Below are positions 5,528-5,949 of a stretch of 5,949 bases of DNA, piece by piece. The translations under genes and the position numbers were made by a program. Each line of letters opens with the position of its first letter. The stretch's first letter is position 1. Origin of the DNA: Methanosarcinales archaeon (lineage in GTDB: Archaea > Halobacteriota > Syntropharchaeia > Alkanophagales > Methanospirareceae); contig QMVO01000117.1 of NCBI GenBank assembly GCA_003661125.1, positions 1 to 5,949 of the forward strand, in the 5' to 3' direction. Below the pieces are notes generated by a model. It searched no databases and was not told where the DNA came from. It saw nothing but the letters and a program-made list of their open reading frames with translations.

Positions 5528-5912
5528 AACTTCTTTATTGCCGATAAACTCCCAGTCCTTGAGAAAATTTGTCTCCTTCTCTGATAAAATGGCTTACCAC
5601 CTTTAACGTATGGCGAACCCGGTATCTCCGCCAGCTCGCCTAATTTTACCGTGTACACGTGTTTTTTTTCCGCCGATATAAAAGCTTCACTTTCCCTATC
5701 TCAAGTTCACTCCACCCTTCTTCCCTCTCCACCTTTTGAGCCAGAACCTTTTCTAACTCCTCTATTTTTTTCCATTTTCATTTCTGTATGAGATGGCACC
5801 CTTTTCTTTTTCCCTTTACCTGTCCCTTTCCTGCCTTGTAATTTGAATCCATTATGGTTCGACAATTCTCGGTTCTGCTTTCTTGTTGTACATAAAGTAA
5901 GACTTTCTTCAT
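5213..5912 (-). pseudogene. frameshifted gene of unknown family, full extent
   Basis: Reading right to left on the minus strand, protein-like sequence runs through successive frames. From ATG 5912 (or ATG 5852) one frame reads to an in-frame TGA at 5780-5778 and resumes after it as IEELEKVLAQKVEREEGW and SELEIGKV. Near 5690-5680 the sense moves to a second frame, giving EAFISAEKKHVYTVKLGELA then EIPGSPYVKGGKP. At the T4 run (minus strand, 5589-5586) it moves to the final frame as LSEKETNFLKDWEFIG and on to the stop at 5213. Both shifts are repaired by one missing base. The TGA would be bypassed if GGG at 5801-5799 has an extra base and the A7 run at 5771-5765 lacks one, giving AISYRNENGKKIEEL. 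A repaired product would have roughly 210-230 residues. Either the gene is decaying or these are sequencing errors, which the homopolymer positions and the window edge make plausible. The N-terminus is the least certain part. Confidence 0.55.
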
Positions 5913-5949
5913 TTTATCCTTTCAAATCAAACGAAAATCCTTAGATAAA

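Overview
The window looks like chromosomal DNA of an archaeon, most likely a euryarchaeote. It carries a class I (archaeal-type) lysyl-tRNA synthetase, a RAD55/KaiC-like single-domain ATPase, a small winged-helix protein resembling the archaeal HTH_45 type, a geranylgeranyl-reductase-family flavoprotein and a DUF362 protein. Several starts lie behind AT-rich TATA-like boxes, with little or no leader. Base composition is moderate to AT-rich. A closer placement (for example the methanogen/ANME/Archaeoglobus side) is only a guess. No tRNA, rRNA, CRISPR array, insertion sequence or integrase was seen.

Layout. Positions 1-59 (minus) hold the first 19 codons of a small gene that runs off the left edge, with a TATA box placed for a leaderless transcript. 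Positions 145-2402 (minus) are a two-gene operon: the GGR-family FAD oxidoreductase first, then DUF362 after a 20-nt gap. A divergent promoter region (2403-2491) separates it from the RAD55/KaiC-like ATPase (2492-3199, plus). That gene converges on the winged-helix gene (3218-3547, minus), which has a near-consensus Shine-Dalgarno sequence. A second divergent region (3548-3649) leads to lysK (3650-5176, plus). lysK converges on a broken gene (5213 to about 5912, minus). Its 3' part is a clean reading frame, but its 5' part can only be read by changing frame at several points.

How the genes relate. The flavoprotein and DUF362 are very probably co-transcribed and may act in one redox or lipid-modifying pathway, but this is inference. 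The ATPase shares its promoter region with that operon, and palindromic sequences there could couple their control. The winged-helix protein could regulate itself, the ATPase or lysK; nothing in the sequence decides which. lysK is a housekeeping gene and probably independent.

No clear new multi-gene system is visible. The items most worth a second look are the broken right-edge gene of unrecognised family, the palindromes in the flavoprotein/ATPase promoter region, three evenly spaced G5 runs at the start of the winged-helix gene, and non-consensus nucleotide-binding motifs in both the ATPase and LysRS.
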